DNA of 64,000 nucleotides from JADJXV01 sp046328995 (GCA_046328995.1 JAXLVN010000002.1:186001-250000); one strand, 5' to 3'; positions 34,778 through 43,270 are shown, numbered from the stretch's first letter. Program-made: numbers and translations. Notes: generated from the sequence alone by a model not told the origin.

Positions 34778-35248
34778 TTACGGCTGTTCGGGCGTTGGAG
34801 TAGCACCTAAAATATCATTTTCAGACAGTCGGTGCCCGAGGGTATTGACTTTTGCTGCGAGGTCCGAGAGCTTAGTCCTCGCCAGGAGCTTTCCGATATC
34901 GGTGCGAATGGCAGCCCAATGATCGTGCACCGGGCAAGGTACGGCATTACCGCAATTCGGCAAGCCCAGAAAGCATTCATTAAATATCTGATCGCCATCT
35001 ATCGAGCGTACTACATCACTGAGCATGATTGTATCGGCATTTCGTGCCAGCATAATGCCGCCGTTCGGCCCGCGATAGGAAGTCATAATTCCATCCTGCG
35101 TAAGAGTTTGCAGTATCTTCGTAAGAAAGTGAAACGAGATATCCAAGGTGTCGGCAATTTGCCGGATTGACATAAACTGATTGCCCTCAACTGAAGCTAC
35201 ATATATTGCCGCCCGTATTCCGTAGATACAACTTTTTGATAAAAACAT
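34778..35248 (-). CDS. Rrf2-family Fe-S-type transcription regulator
   Basis: 156 residues. The winged helix at the N-terminus (MSIRQIADTLDISFHFLTKIL) is followed by RGPNGGIML and a Cys cluster Cys92-x6-Cys99-x5-Cys105-x2-His108 (ECFLGLPNCGNAVPCPVH). This is close to the IscR/NsrR arrangement that binds a [2Fe-2S] or [4Fe-4S] cluster, so it probably senses NO or oxygen through a cluster. It lies upstream of the RIC/nos genes in the same direction but is separated by about 400 bases with its own repeat. An AGACAA-N2-TTGTCT palindrome 19 bases before its start suggests autoregulation. Confidence 0.92.
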   Translation of the reverse strand: MFLSKSCIYGIRAAIYVASVEGNQFMSIRQIADTLDISFHFLTKILQTLTQDGIMTSYRGPNGGIMLARNADTIMLSDVVRSIDGDQIFNECFLGLPNCGNAVPCPVHDHWAAIRTDIGKLLARTKLSDLAAKVNTLGHRLSENDILGATPTPEQP

Positions 35249-35266
35249 ACACGTTGAAAAGATTTA

Positions 35267-35280
35267 AGACAATTTTGTCT
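35267..35280 (-). promoter_or_regulatory. Possible Rrf2 operator (AGACAA-TT-TTGTCT)
   Basis: Inverted repeat with 6-base arms and a 2-base centre, 19-32 bases upstream of the Rrf2 start. On the minus strand it lies just after a weak TATATTG box. Confidence 0.4.
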
Positions 35281-35369
35281 GCAATATACAGTTTTTTATG
35301 AAAACATCAAAATAAAATTCTGCATTTCGGCTGCGCTCGGGTGCCCGGCTGTTGGTTTGTTTTTTATCT

Positions 35370-35745
35370 TGTAGTGACCTTTGTGGTCACTTTGTGCCCT
35401 TCGGGTTAAAACTGATTGTGCAGTATATACATCGTGCAGGTGCCATTTCAACACAAAGGCACCAAGGTACTCCACAAAGTTCACTATAGATACACCTAAT
35501 CTTATAGTGTCCTTTGTGGTCACTTCGTGTCTTCGTGTTAAAACTGATTGTGCAGTATATACATCATGCAGGTGCCATTTCAACACAAAGGCACCAAGAC
35601 ACTCCACAAAGGTCACTATAGATACACCTAATCTTATAGTGTCCTTTGTGGTCACTTCGTGTCTTCGTGTTAAAACTGATTGTGCAGTATATACATCATG
35701 CAGGTGACTTTTTAACGCAAAAGGCGCAAAGGTCGCAATGAACTC
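35370..35745. repeat. Tandem 132-bp hairpin-forming repeats
   Basis: Two full units start at 35405 and 35537 (period exactly 132) and a third, partial unit at 35669. Each contains CACAAAGGCACCAAG and CCTTTGTGGTCACTTCGTG arms that can pair. The third is broken and runs into a TTTTTAACGCAAAAGGCGC motif related to the 20356 repeat. This fills most of the gap 35249-35815; no gene seen. Confidence 0.85.
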
Positions 35746-35815
35746 TCCGGGCCTTCGCGTTGAAAATCTGCATTTCGGCTGCGCTTGCGTGCCCTGCGGG
35801 CTGTCGATTGTTGAT

Positions 35816-36586
35816 TCACTCAAGTAATCCTAATTCCGAAGCATAGCGGGCCGCTTCGAGGGAATTGACGACATTAAGCTTTTCTAATATCCTTTGACGG
35901 TGGGTGTTTACGGTGTGGATACTGATGAAGAGTTTTTCGGAAATATCCTTGCTTGGTAGTCCTTTTTTGACGAGGGAGAGGATTTCTTTTTCACGTTTTG
36001 TGAGCGATGCAGCGGTGTCATTTTTGGGGACAAGCGGAACAATGACGCCTGTTTTATAATTCAGAAATTGTGCCTTTATGCCTTGCGTTTCGTCCTGATT
36101 CGGCGATATATCGAGCACGCCGAGCGTGAGCCAGATATTCCCGCGTGCGTCGATTTCTAAGGGCTGATGCTGTTCGATGACACGCACGTAGCTGCCGGTA
36201 TTACCGATAACCCTATATTCACACACATACTTATAATTCCTGCGTTCATCCTCCGGGATCCGATGATAGAATTTCAGCGCTGCAATGCCATTCTGCAAAA
36301 GCTGCACGAGGTCGTCGGGATGAATCCGCGAGTCAAAATACTCGCTTCCCGCCGCAGCGACCGCATCCATGTCATGACCGAATAACTCCCCGAAATTATA
36401 CGATGTAAAGACATGTTCCTTCCGGTGATGGTCAAACACCGTAATGCCACTGTTGCCCACCTGCGCAAGCTGATGCAGCAGCACAGTATGCGTATCCAAA
36501 ATGCCGTAATCAAGAGCATTGCTATCGAATTGCTGCAATGATAGCAGCTCGTAATACTCTTGCTGAAGTGCTTGTAAATGAGTCAT
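35816..36586 (-). CDS. PAS-domain LuxR-type transcription regulator
   Basis: 256 residues. The central part (about 45-165) reads as a PAS fold (GITVFDHHRKEHVFTSYNFGELFG, RIHPDDLVQLL, YEYRV-like CEYRVIGNTGSYVRV). The C-terminal LuxR/GerE helix-turn-helix is LTKREKEILSLVKKGLPSKDISEKLFISIHTVNTHRQRILEKL. No receiver domain is present, so the signal is probably a small ligand or redox state sensed directly by PAS. It is divergently transcribed from the TonB receptor gene at 36702, a likely target. Confidence 0.9.
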   Translation of the reverse strand: MTHLQALQQEYYELLSLQQFDSNALDYGILDTHTVLLHQLAQVGNSGITVFDHHRKEHVFTSYNFGELFGHDMDAVAAAGSEYFDSRIHPDDLVQLLQNGIAALKFYHRIPEDERRNYKYVCEYRVIGNTGSYVRVIEQHQPLEIDARGNIWLTLGVLDISPNQDETQGIKAQFLNYKTGVIVPLVPKNDTAASLTKREKEILSLVKKGLPSKDISEKLFISIHTVNTHRQRILEKLNVVNSLEAARYASELGLLE

Positions 36587-36701
36587 AATGATAAAAATAC
36601 TGATTTATCAGTATAGGATGGGAGACCGTGGGAACGGTAATTTTGCAGTCAATTATTTCAATCAATTCTACCAATTCCCCCGTACAAGTTAAGAAAAAAT
36701 T

Positions 36702-39032
36702 ATGAAAAACTGCCTCTTTCTGTTGGTTGTATTTGCTGTATGTACCACCGCTTATGCCGAGCAGCCCACCCAACGCATCCGCGGTATTGTCATTGACAAA
36801 GACTCCCGAAAGCCACTCCCGGGCGTTACCATTCAAATCCTGAAATCCACTCCTAAACTCGGCGCAATTAGTTCGGCAAGCGGCACATTTGTCATCGCGA
36901 ATGTACCCGTCGGACGCTATGACCTGCAGGCCACTTCGCTTGGGTACGAACCGGTTATCACCCGCGAGATTATCGTTACCTCTGCCAAGGAAACATTTGT
37001 GACGATTGCCATGAAAGAGGCGGCGGTGTCTCTTGGCGAGGTCGTGGTCACGCCGCTTACGGTGAGCAAGGCTGAACCGTTGAATTCGATGAGCAGCGTC
37101 AGCGCGCGTATGCTGAGCGTCGAGGAAGCCAAGCGCTATGCAGGAGGATTTGACGACCCCGCGCGCCTCGCTTCGTCCTTTGCCGGGGTGGCGAGCGGAA
37201 TAGGAAATAATGGTATCGTCGTCCGTGGGAATGCACCCAAATTCCTCCAATGGAAAATTGAAGACATCGAAATTCCAAATCCGAATCACTTCGCCGATAT
37301 GTCGGGTTTTGGCGGCGGCGGACTCACCGCACTCAGCAGTCAATTACTCGCCAATTCCGACTTTCTCACCGGCGCTTTCCCGGCCGAATACACGAATGCA
37401 CTTTCGGGCGTGTTTGATATTTTCATGCGGTCGGGGAATTCGAGTGACTACGAACATACCGTGCAGTTCGGGCTTGTCGGCATTGATATCGCCTCGGAAG
37501 GACCCTTCAGCAAAGAGAGTAAATCGTCGTATCTCTTTAATTACCGGTATTCTACCCTCGCACTGCTCACACCGCTTTTGCCCGATGACGCGGGCGGCAC
37601 GAGCTATCAGGACTTGTCGTTCAAGCTCACGTTCCCGTCCGGCAACGGCACCTTTTCCCTCTGGGGAATTGGCCTCATCGACGCCTCCGGACAAACCGCC
37701 GAGACGGACAGCACGCTTTGGAAATACCTGCAAGACAAAGAAGAACAGGACGTGCAGCAGTCGATGGGCGCCGTTGGACTCAGCTATGCGGTGCTCCCGG
37801 GAGAGAATACGTTTTTTAAGACCACGCTCGCCGCGACCGTCAGCGAACTCAATCTCGACACCAAACGCATGAATGCCGCGCTCACTCTTCTACCGCAAAA
37901 TGCGATTCATTCGAGTAATTGGAATGTCGTGCTGAGTAGTAGTCTTACCACGAAATTCAGCGCTGACCATACCAATAAAACAGGCATTACGCTCACGGGA
38001 CTCCGCTATACGATGGCGCTTGATGATGCGGGTACAACGCAGGTTCTTCAATCAATTACGAATGAAAATGGTTTTAGCGCGCTGCTTGCCGGATATACAG
38101 GTTCGTCGGTGCAGCTCTCCAAGACGCTGACGATGACCGCCGGTATCAGCAGTCAATTTTTTACGCTTAATTCTCATGCAACGCTGGAGCCGCGGCTTGC
38201 GTTTCGGTATCAGCCCTCGGAAGGCGGTGCGGTTTTCGGTATCGGCTATGGCAATCACAGCCGGCTTGAACGTATCAATTACTACTTTTCGACATCGCCG
38301 GAGTTTGGTTCGGAGCTTGTTAATAAACACCTCGACTTTACGAAAGCGCATCATTTGGTCGTGAGCTATAGTCAGAAGATTTCGGACGAAATTTCGCTCA
38401 AAGTCGAACCCTACATGCAGTACATTTACAATGTGCCGATCATCGCCGACAGTTCATTTTCGTTTATTAATCTCCAGAATGAATGGTTTGTCAGTAAAAA
38501 GCTCGAAAACCGTGGAGAAGGAAGGAATTACGGCATCGACCTAACGCTCGAAAAATACCTTTCGGACGGGTATTACTTCCTCGTGTCGGGTTCGGTCTTT
38601 CATGCCGAATACCTCGCCGGCGACGGCATTTGGCGTAATGCACGTTCCAATAAAAATTTCCTCGGTAATCTGCTTATCGGAAAGGAATGGCAATTCGGCA
38701 ATGCGGTGTTGAGCGCGAATATTCGCCTGACAGTGCAGGGTGGCGACCGATTTTCACCGGTCAAGGAGGCGGAATCGATAGCCGCCCGCGATGTGGTCTA
38801 TGATCAGTCGCGCGCGTTTGCATTGCAGACGCCGGTGATGACGCAGGCGCATTGGACGATGAGTTATAGAATTAATAATCAGGGTGTGTCGCATGAGATT
38901 GCGCTGAAAATTCTCAATGCGACGATGCAGAAGGATTTCTACGGGTATCGGTATAATTTTCGCACAAATTCTATTGATGAAAACAGCGAAGCGATTTTTA
39001 TTCCGAATCTGAGTTATACGATTGAATTTTAA
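36702..39032 (+). CDS. TonB-dependent receptor with N-terminal carboxypeptidase-regulatory-like domain
   Basis: 776 residues with a signal peptide (MKNCLFLLVVFAVCTTAYA). Residues about 24-110 are a CarboxypepD_reg-like domain (RIRGIVIDKDSRKPLPGVTI ... GRYDLQATSLGYEP), followed by a plug (about 115-250; VVVTPL, NGIVVRGNAP, AEYTNALSGVFDI) and a large beta-barrel ending in Phe (SYTIEF). The layout matches Bacteroidota receptors that import large or unknown substrates across the outer membrane. No SusD partner is adjacent, so a glycan role is not supported. It is divergent from a PAS-LuxR regulator. A TAATTTTG box at 36638-36645 is a possible promoter element. Confidence 0.9.
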   Translation: MKNCLFLLVVFAVCTTAYAEQPTQRIRGIVIDKDSRKPLPGVTIQILKSTPKLGAISSASGTFVIANVPVGRYDLQATSLGYEPVITREIIVTSAKETFVTIAMKEAAVSLGEVVVTPLTVSKAEPLNSMSSVSARMLSVEEAKRYAGGFDDPARLASSFAGVASGIGNNGIVVRGNAPKFLQWKIEDIEIPNPNHFADMSGFGGGGLTALSSQLLANSDFLTGAFPAEYTNALSGVFDIFMRSGNSSDYEHTVQFGLVGIDIASEGPFSKESKSSYLFNYRYSTLALLTPLLPDDAGGTSYQDLSFKLTFPSGNGTFSLWGIGLIDASGQTAETDSTLWKYLQDKEEQDVQQSMGAVGLSYAVLPGENTFFKTTLAATVSELNLDTKRMNAALTLLPQNAIHSSNWNVVLSSSLTTKFSADHTNKTGITLTGLRYTMALDDAGTTQVLQSITNENGFSALLAGYTGSSVQLSKTLTMTAGISSQFFTLNSHATLEPRLAFRYQPSEGGAVFGIGYGNHSRLERINYYFSTSPEFGSELVNKHLDFTKAHHLVVSYSQKISDEISLKVEPYMQYIYNVPIIADSSFSFINLQNEWFVSKKLENRGEGRNYGIDLTLEKYLSDGYYFLVSGSVFHAEYLAGDGIWRNARSNKNFLGNLLIGKEWQFGNAVLSANIRLTVQGGDRFSPVKEAESIAARDVVYDQSRAFALQTPVMTQAHWTMSYRINNQGVSHEIALKILNATMQKDFYGYRYNFRTNSIDENSEAIFIPNLSYTIEF

Positions 39033-39061
39033 GGTGGCTAATGATTTTGTCGTTATTTCAT

Positions 39062-39127
39062 CGTAGGGGCGAATTGCATTCGCCCTTGGCCCTAGCATGA
39101 CCAGGGCGAATGCGATTCGCCCCTACG
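39062..39127. repeat. Long inverted repeat with 25-bp arms
   Basis: Arms 39062-39086 and 39103-39127 are complementary except for one mismatch (CGTAGGGGCGAAT...ATTCGCCCT). The core is the same as the hairpin at 11424-11448. It lies between convergent genes and is probably a dispersed element that may also limit read-through. Confidence 0.8.
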
Positions 39128-39200
39128 ACTAAATCTTGCGTTCCGTAAAAATTGCCGGAGAACCAATTATTCATGTGATAAATTCTTACTCCTGTACCAC

Positions 39201-40670
39201 CTAATCACCAGCAAGATACTTCAGTTTTTCCGTTTGCTGATTGAGCTCTTCGACTGCGTGGGCGATACCTTGCACGGCGAGGGCATTTTCGTTGCTTGCG
39301 CGGGAGATATAGCTGACGGAGTCGGTGAGTTTATTAGCTGAACTTGAGTGCAGTTCGGAGTCATGGGCGAGCGAGACGATAATTTCGTTCACTTTCTCGA
39401 TACTATTCATGATATTCTGCAACGCAGCTTCTGCTGTCACTGCCGACTCTACTTCATCGTGTGCATGGCTCATGCCTTCTTTCGAGGCGAGCACAGCGCG
39501 TTCGGTATCGTGTTGAATTTCTTTGATAATCTGACTAATCACTTTCGTTGCCGCCTGTGTACGCTCGGCGAGCTTGCGCACTTCATCGGCGACAACGGCG
39601 AATCCCTTGCCTGCCTCACCGGCGCGGGCTGCTTCGATGGCAGCATTGAGGGCAAGGAGATTGGTCTGATCGGCAATGCCTTCGATCACGGAAATAATAT
39701 CACCGATTTTGGCAGACGATGCGCCCAGCTGTTCGATAAGCGCCGTCGTATGCATGAATTCCTCTGCAATATTTTTCATACCGGCAATCGACCCGGCGAC
39801 GATGTTGCGTCCATGGATGGTATTTTCGATCGTATGCTGCGTAAATTCCACAGCTTTTCCCGAACTCTCGGCAGATTTGCTGACATTATGGATCATTTCT
39901 TCGATAGCGGAGGTTGTTTCCTCGGTCTGTCCTGCCTGAATTGAAAAATTAGCCGTTAATTCTTCTACAGTTCCCATAATCGAATACGACACATCAGCCA
40001 CCAGAGTCGATGCCTCCTGAATACCATGCGACTGCGATTGTAATTTCTCGACCGATTGCGCCGAGTCTTTCGTAATATCAAGTAATTGCTTGAGCGACAT
40101 CATTAATCGGTGGAAATCTCCGTGCAGGCCCACATCCTGCGGCTGACGGAAATACTTTCCATCCTTCGAATGCTTGATCGTCGTCTCGACTTCCCGAAAA
40201 CTCGTCTCAAGCTGATCGAGCATGTCGTTGAGTTCCCACGATATATCAAAATACCTGCTCTCCGGCGCAGTCGATACCACCCGGTCATTAAATTTTCCCG
40301 CCTGGATATTCTCCATAATAGTATGAATCTTATCGAGTTGGCGTTCTTCGTTTTTAAGTGCATTCACCGATTCATTCAGCGCGGCGGAGATTTTGTCGAG
40401 TTCATTCGGCTGTCCGGTCTCAGCGACGGTGGTCGTAGCGGTCAGGCCCCGTAATTCCAGTGCAAGCGTGTGCACGGCGTCGAGCGAGTCCCATTCGGAG
40501 CGAACGATGCGCACGGCGAACCAGACGAGGGCGAGCGAGGCGGCGAGGAGGATACCCGGCAAGAGGATGTTGCCGCGCAGGGCAATTTCGGCAATGAGAT
40601 AGAGTGCTATGAGCCCCGGAAACCAGTAGAGCACCGAGTGAAATTTAGATGCTAAGTATAAGTTCTTCAT
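39201..40670 (-). CDS. Methyl-accepting chemotaxis-type signalling protein (Aer-like second half)
   Basis: Start set at ATG 40670, with AAAGGA upstream; it overlaps the end of the PAS gene by 26 bases. 489 residues. Two adjacent hydrophobic segments (about 12-30 and 32-50) form a membrane hairpin as in Aer. HAMP-like helices follow, then the MCP signalling hairpin with IADQTNLLALNAAIEAARAGE and GFAVVADEVRKLAERT. There is no periplasmic sensor domain, so input must come from the cytoplasm, most simply from the PAS protein encoded immediately upstream. It should couple to CheA/CheW. Confidence 0.93.
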   Translation of the reverse strand: MKNLYLASKFHSVLYWFPGLIALYLIAEIALRGNILLPGILLAASLALVWFAVRIVRSEWDSLDAVHTLALELRGLTATTTVAETGQPNELDKISAALNESVNALKNEERQLDKIHTIMENIQAGKFNDRVVSTAPESRYFDISWELNDMLDQLETSFREVETTIKHSKDGKYFRQPQDVGLHGDFHRLMMSLKQLLDITKDSAQSVEKLQSQSHGIQEASTLVADVSYSIMGTVEELTANFSIQAGQTEETTSAIEEMIHNVSKSAESSGKAVEFTQHTIENTIHGRNIVAGSIAGMKNIAEEFMHTTALIEQLGASSAKIGDIISVIEGIADQTNLLALNAAIEAARAGEAGKGFAVVADEVRKLAERTQAATKVISQIIKEIQHDTERAVLASKEGMSHAHDEVESAVTAEAALQNIMNSIEKVNEIIVSLAHDSELHSSSANKLTDSVSYISRASNENALAVQGIAHAVEELNQQTEKLKYLAGD

Positions 40671-41172
40671 ACGTCGTTCCTTTCTCACTTAAAAAATTAA
40701 GTAATATATTCGTCGATGCCTTAATTGCCTGTTTACGTTCATTACTCGGATATTTACGTTCTTCATTGAGAAGTATATTATACACCCCGGATATCGTCTG
40801 AACTGCGCTCTGCCGCGGACACCGCCGCACCGAATAATAACCAATCACATTTCCTTTTTCATCATACGATGGCGTTACATTGGCAAATACCCAATAGAAG
40901 TCGCCGTTTTTACTCATGTTCTTCACATACGCGAAGATTTCTTTCTTCTGAGCGAGGGTATCCCACAACAACTGAAATACCGCCCTCGGCATGTCCGGAT
41001 GACGAATAATATTATGATTCGCCCCAATTAGTTCCTTCTCCGAATACCCCGAAAATTCAATAAATGTTCGATTGCCATACTCGATAATTCCCTTGGTATC
41101 GGTCTTCGATACGATGAAATCATCCTCCCGCATCAAGCGTTCGCGATTCGTTGGTACCACAGCTGTTGTCAT
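40645..41172 (-). CDS. PAS sensor protein, Aer-type (aerotaxis)
   Basis: 175 residues, a single PAS domain of the Aer type: FIEFSGYSEKELIGANHNIIRHPDMP (RHPD at residues 57-60) and DFYWVFANVTPSYDEKGNVIGYYSVRR. In E. coli Aer the same RHPD segment contributes to FAD binding, so this is probably a flavin redox sensor. It lacks membrane segments and a signalling domain, which are encoded by the overlapping downstream gene. The pair therefore looks like a split Aer. An upstream Crp/Fnr-like site (41325-41338) suggests activation under low oxygen or N-oxide conditions. Confidence 0.9.
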   Translation of the reverse strand: MTTAVVPTNRERLMREDDFIVSKTDTKGIIEYGNRTFIEFSGYSEKELIGANHNIIRHPDMPRAVFQLLWDTLAQKKEIFAYVKNMSKNGDFYWVFANVTPSYDEKGNVIGYYSVRRCPRQSAVQTISGVYNILLNEERKYPSNERKQAIKASTNILLNFLSEKGTTYEELILSI

Positions 41173-41294
41173 ATTCTCACTCTTGAATTAATTATAAGAA
41201 TTGTATGGAATAATATACGTTCTGCCGCTTATTTCGAACTTCCATGGTATCACTTTGACATCCCCCTCGTGCCAAGCTGTAATTGTCAACACGT

Positions 41295-41338
41295 CAAAAT
41301 TACAGGCGGAAGTTCACACAAAAAATGACTTATGTCAT
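41295..41338 (-). promoter_or_regulatory. Crp/Fnr-type site with -7 box upstream of the aerotaxis operon
   Basis: ATGAC (41325-41329)-TTAT-GTCAT (41334-41338), and on the minus strand TAATTTTG (41295-41302), an exact TAnnTTTG match. The palindrome centre is 36.5 bases from the far edge of the -7 box, identical to the RIC/nos promoter. The expected transcript would have a leader of about 115 bases. Confidence 0.6.
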
Positions 41339-41462
41339 AAGTGAATTATAAATAATGCGTTACATGCGTTAATTGCTAGTTTTCAACGGAATAAATTCCG
41401 TTGCTACAATTTTTACCGTTCCTATCGGAACTACCGAACGATACCAACATTAAAAAATACCG

Positions 41463-41508
41463 AAAAGAGCCATCGGCTCGACCCAACTTGTAGGTCTGGA
41501 ATTCATTC
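41463..41508. repeat. 46-bp direct repeat, copy 1
   Basis: AAAAGAGCCATCGGCTCGAC... with an internal GAGCC-ATC-GGCTC hairpin and trailing CTGGAATTCATTC. Nearly identical to 41543-41588. The rest of 41339-41582 contains an ACGGAATAAATTCCGT hairpin near 41396 and nothing else recognisable. Confidence 0.8.
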
Positions 41509-41542
41509 ATACCCACTACAAACAATCATTAAACAAAAACAA

Positions 41543-41588
41543 AAAAGAGCCATCGGCTCGACCCAAATTGTAGGGCTGGAATTCATTC
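41543..41588. repeat. 46-bp direct repeat, copy 2, overlapping the end of the aminotransferase gene
   Basis: Two differences from copy 1 in the aligned core. The aminotransferase stop codon (41583-41585) lies inside this repeat, so the element has reached or supplied the last codons of that gene. Confidence 0.8.
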
Positions 41589-42740
41589 CAGTCCCTCCAA
41601 ACGCACAGCCGCCGCCTCCAACGTTTCCCATTTTTTACAAAACGTAAACCGTACATACGGCGGCACCTCTGCCGGCGGCAGATAGAAGCTCGCCGGTGGA
41701 ATCGACGCCACACCGATGTTCTCGATCAGCCAGCGACTGAACGCATCCGGATTACGATTATACTTCTCACAATTCGCCATAATAAAATATGCGCCGTCCG
41801 GCATTTGCGGTTCGAGCCCGACATTCGTGAGCACCTTCATCAGAAAATCCCTTCGCGCCTGATAATCCGCCGCAAGCTCTGTATAATACTCATTGCCAAG
41901 GCGGAGTCCGTCGGCGGAGGCATATTGAAAGGGCGTTGCCGTCGCAAAAACGGTGAATTGATGAACCCGGCGAATTGCAGTCATCAGCGCCTCTGCGCCA
42001 ATTGCCCAGCCCACTTTCCAGCCGGTGAACGAAAACGTCTTACCTGCGCTCGATATCGTGAGCGTGCGATCTTGCATACCCGGAATCGTCGCAATTCTTC
42101 TGTGCGTGGCACCGGTAAAGATAATATGTTCATACACTTCGTCGGTAATTGCCAGTACGTCAAACTCCTGACACAGCTCGGCGATCATCATCATTTCCTG
42201 CATCGTAAAGACCGTGCCCGTCGGATTATGCGGCGTATTAATCAAAATTGCCTTGGTTTTAGGAGAGAACGCTGCCTGTAATTCCATAGGATAAAACCGA
42301 AAGTCCGGCGCGTTCAGCGTGACCGCCACCGGCACGCCACCTGCCATGAGAATCGCCGGCACATACAAGTCATAAAAAGGTTGAAAGACAATCACTTCGT
42401 CACCCGGCTCGATGAATGCCTGCATAGCGCTAAAGAGCGCGTCCGTCGCACCGGTCGTCACCGTGACTTCCGTATCGGGATTAACGTCCATTCCATAAAA
42501 CCTCTTCGCATGCTCGGCTATTGCGCGGCGGAGTTCGGGTTCGCCCTGACTCTGCGCATACTGATTCCGATGACCCGCAATCGCATGCTGCGCTGATTGC
42601 TTGAGCACGTCCGGACCGTCAAAATCGGGGAACCCTTGTCCCAAATTCACCGCGCTGTGCTGCCGGGCGAGCATACTCATTTCCGTAAAAATCGACGTGC
42701 CGAATGAACGCACACGCGCTGCCATAAAATTCCTGCTCAT
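41583..42740 (-). CDS. PLP-dependent class I aminotransferase (methionine/kynurenine type)
   Basis: 385 residues, fold type I. NLGQGFPDFDGP near the N-terminus, QYAQSQGEPELR, the NTPHNPTG segment, ITDEVYEHIIF (PLP-pyridine Asp and Tyr), SSAGKTFSFTGWKVGW with the Schiff-base Lys, and the C-terminal VRFTFCKKWETL Arg region are all present. The opening and the FTGWKVGW segment resemble YbdL/kynurenine-oxoglutarate aminotransferases, which act on methionine, glutamine or aromatic amino acids. The exact substrate is not determined. Its start overlaps the upstream acetyltransferase stop (ATGA). The 3' end lies in a dispersed repeat. Confidence 0.92.
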   Translation of the reverse strand: MSRNFMAARVRSFGTSIFTEMSMLARQHSAVNLGQGFPDFDGPDVLKQSAQHAIAGHRNQYAQSQGEPELRRAIAEHAKRFYGMDVNPDTEVTVTTGATDALFSAMQAFIEPGDEVIVFQPFYDLYVPAILMAGGVPVAVTLNAPDFRFYPMELQAAFSPKTKAILINTPHNPTGTVFTMQEMMMIAELCQEFDVLAITDEVYEHIIFTGATHRRIATIPGMQDRTLTISSAGKTFSFTGWKVGWAIGAEALMTAIRRVHQFTVFATATPFQYASADGLRLGNEYYTELAADYQARRDFLMKVLTNVGLEPQMPDGAYFIMANCEKYNRNPDAFSRWLIENIGVASIPPASFYLPPAEVPPYVRFTFCKKWETLEAAAVRLEGLE

Positions 42741-43270
42741 TTCGTATCCTTTCGTAAAATCATGTAATTATCGTGGTCTTCCCATTGTCCGTTGATGAAT
42801 AAATACTGCGGTGAGAAGCCGTACTTTGTAAACCCGCATTTCTCGAGAACGCGCTGCGAACGTACATTGCGCGGCATGATATTGGCCTCTAAGCGATGGA
42901 GCCCAAGTGCCGTAAACGCAAAATCCACCGCAATGCGCAATGCCGCTGTCGTGATGCCTTTTCCGGCATACTCTTCATCAATCGAATACCCGAAGCGTCC
43001 ATTTTGAAATACGCCACGTTCAACGGCATTCAAATTAATAATTCCAACCAACATATCACCGATAAAAATACCAAACTTATACTCTTTTTCCTGCGCGTTG
43101 AGCGCCTGGTACTGCAAAAACTTCGCATCCTGAAATTCCTGTGTATAAAATTCCTCCGGCGCGATCGGCGACCACTCGCGGTGATACTCCCGATTGCGCG
43201 TATAATAGGCGGCTAATTGCACCGCATCGGCCGGCTCCATGAGTCGAATTTGAAAGAGAGGATGGGGCAT
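42737..43270 (-). CDS. GNAT acetyltransferase, RimJ/RimL-like
   Basis: Start at ATG 43270 (an in-frame TTG at 43282 is less likely). 177 residues forming one GNAT domain: FQIRLMEPADAVQLAAYY opening, FGIFIGDMLVGIINLNAVERG, FGYSIDEEYAGKGITTAALRIAVDFAF as the acetyl-CoA loop region, and HRLEANIMPRNVRSQRVLEKCGF. This pattern is that of RimJ/RimL N-alpha-acetyltransferases, which modify ribosomal or other protein N-termini. The stop overlaps the aminotransferase start, so the two form a translationally coupled pair. Confidence 0.92.
   Translation of the reverse strand: MPHPLFQIRLMEPADAVQLAAYYTRNREYHREWSPIAPEEFYTQEFQDAKFLQYQALNAQEKEYKFGIFIGDMLVGIINLNAVERGVFQNGRFGYSIDEEYAGKGITTAALRIAVDFAFTALGLHRLEANIMPRNVRSQRVLEKCGFTKYGFSPQYLFINGQWEDHDNYMILRKDTK

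Noticed and set aside
35405..35708. Tandem repeats as a CRISPR array
   Set aside because: Units are 132 bases long and directly adjacent, without variable spacers.
35296..35823. Open frame of 175 codons and overlapping plus-strand frame
   Set aside because: Both are translations of the 132-bp tandem repeats; the repeated peptide arises only because 132 is divisible by three.
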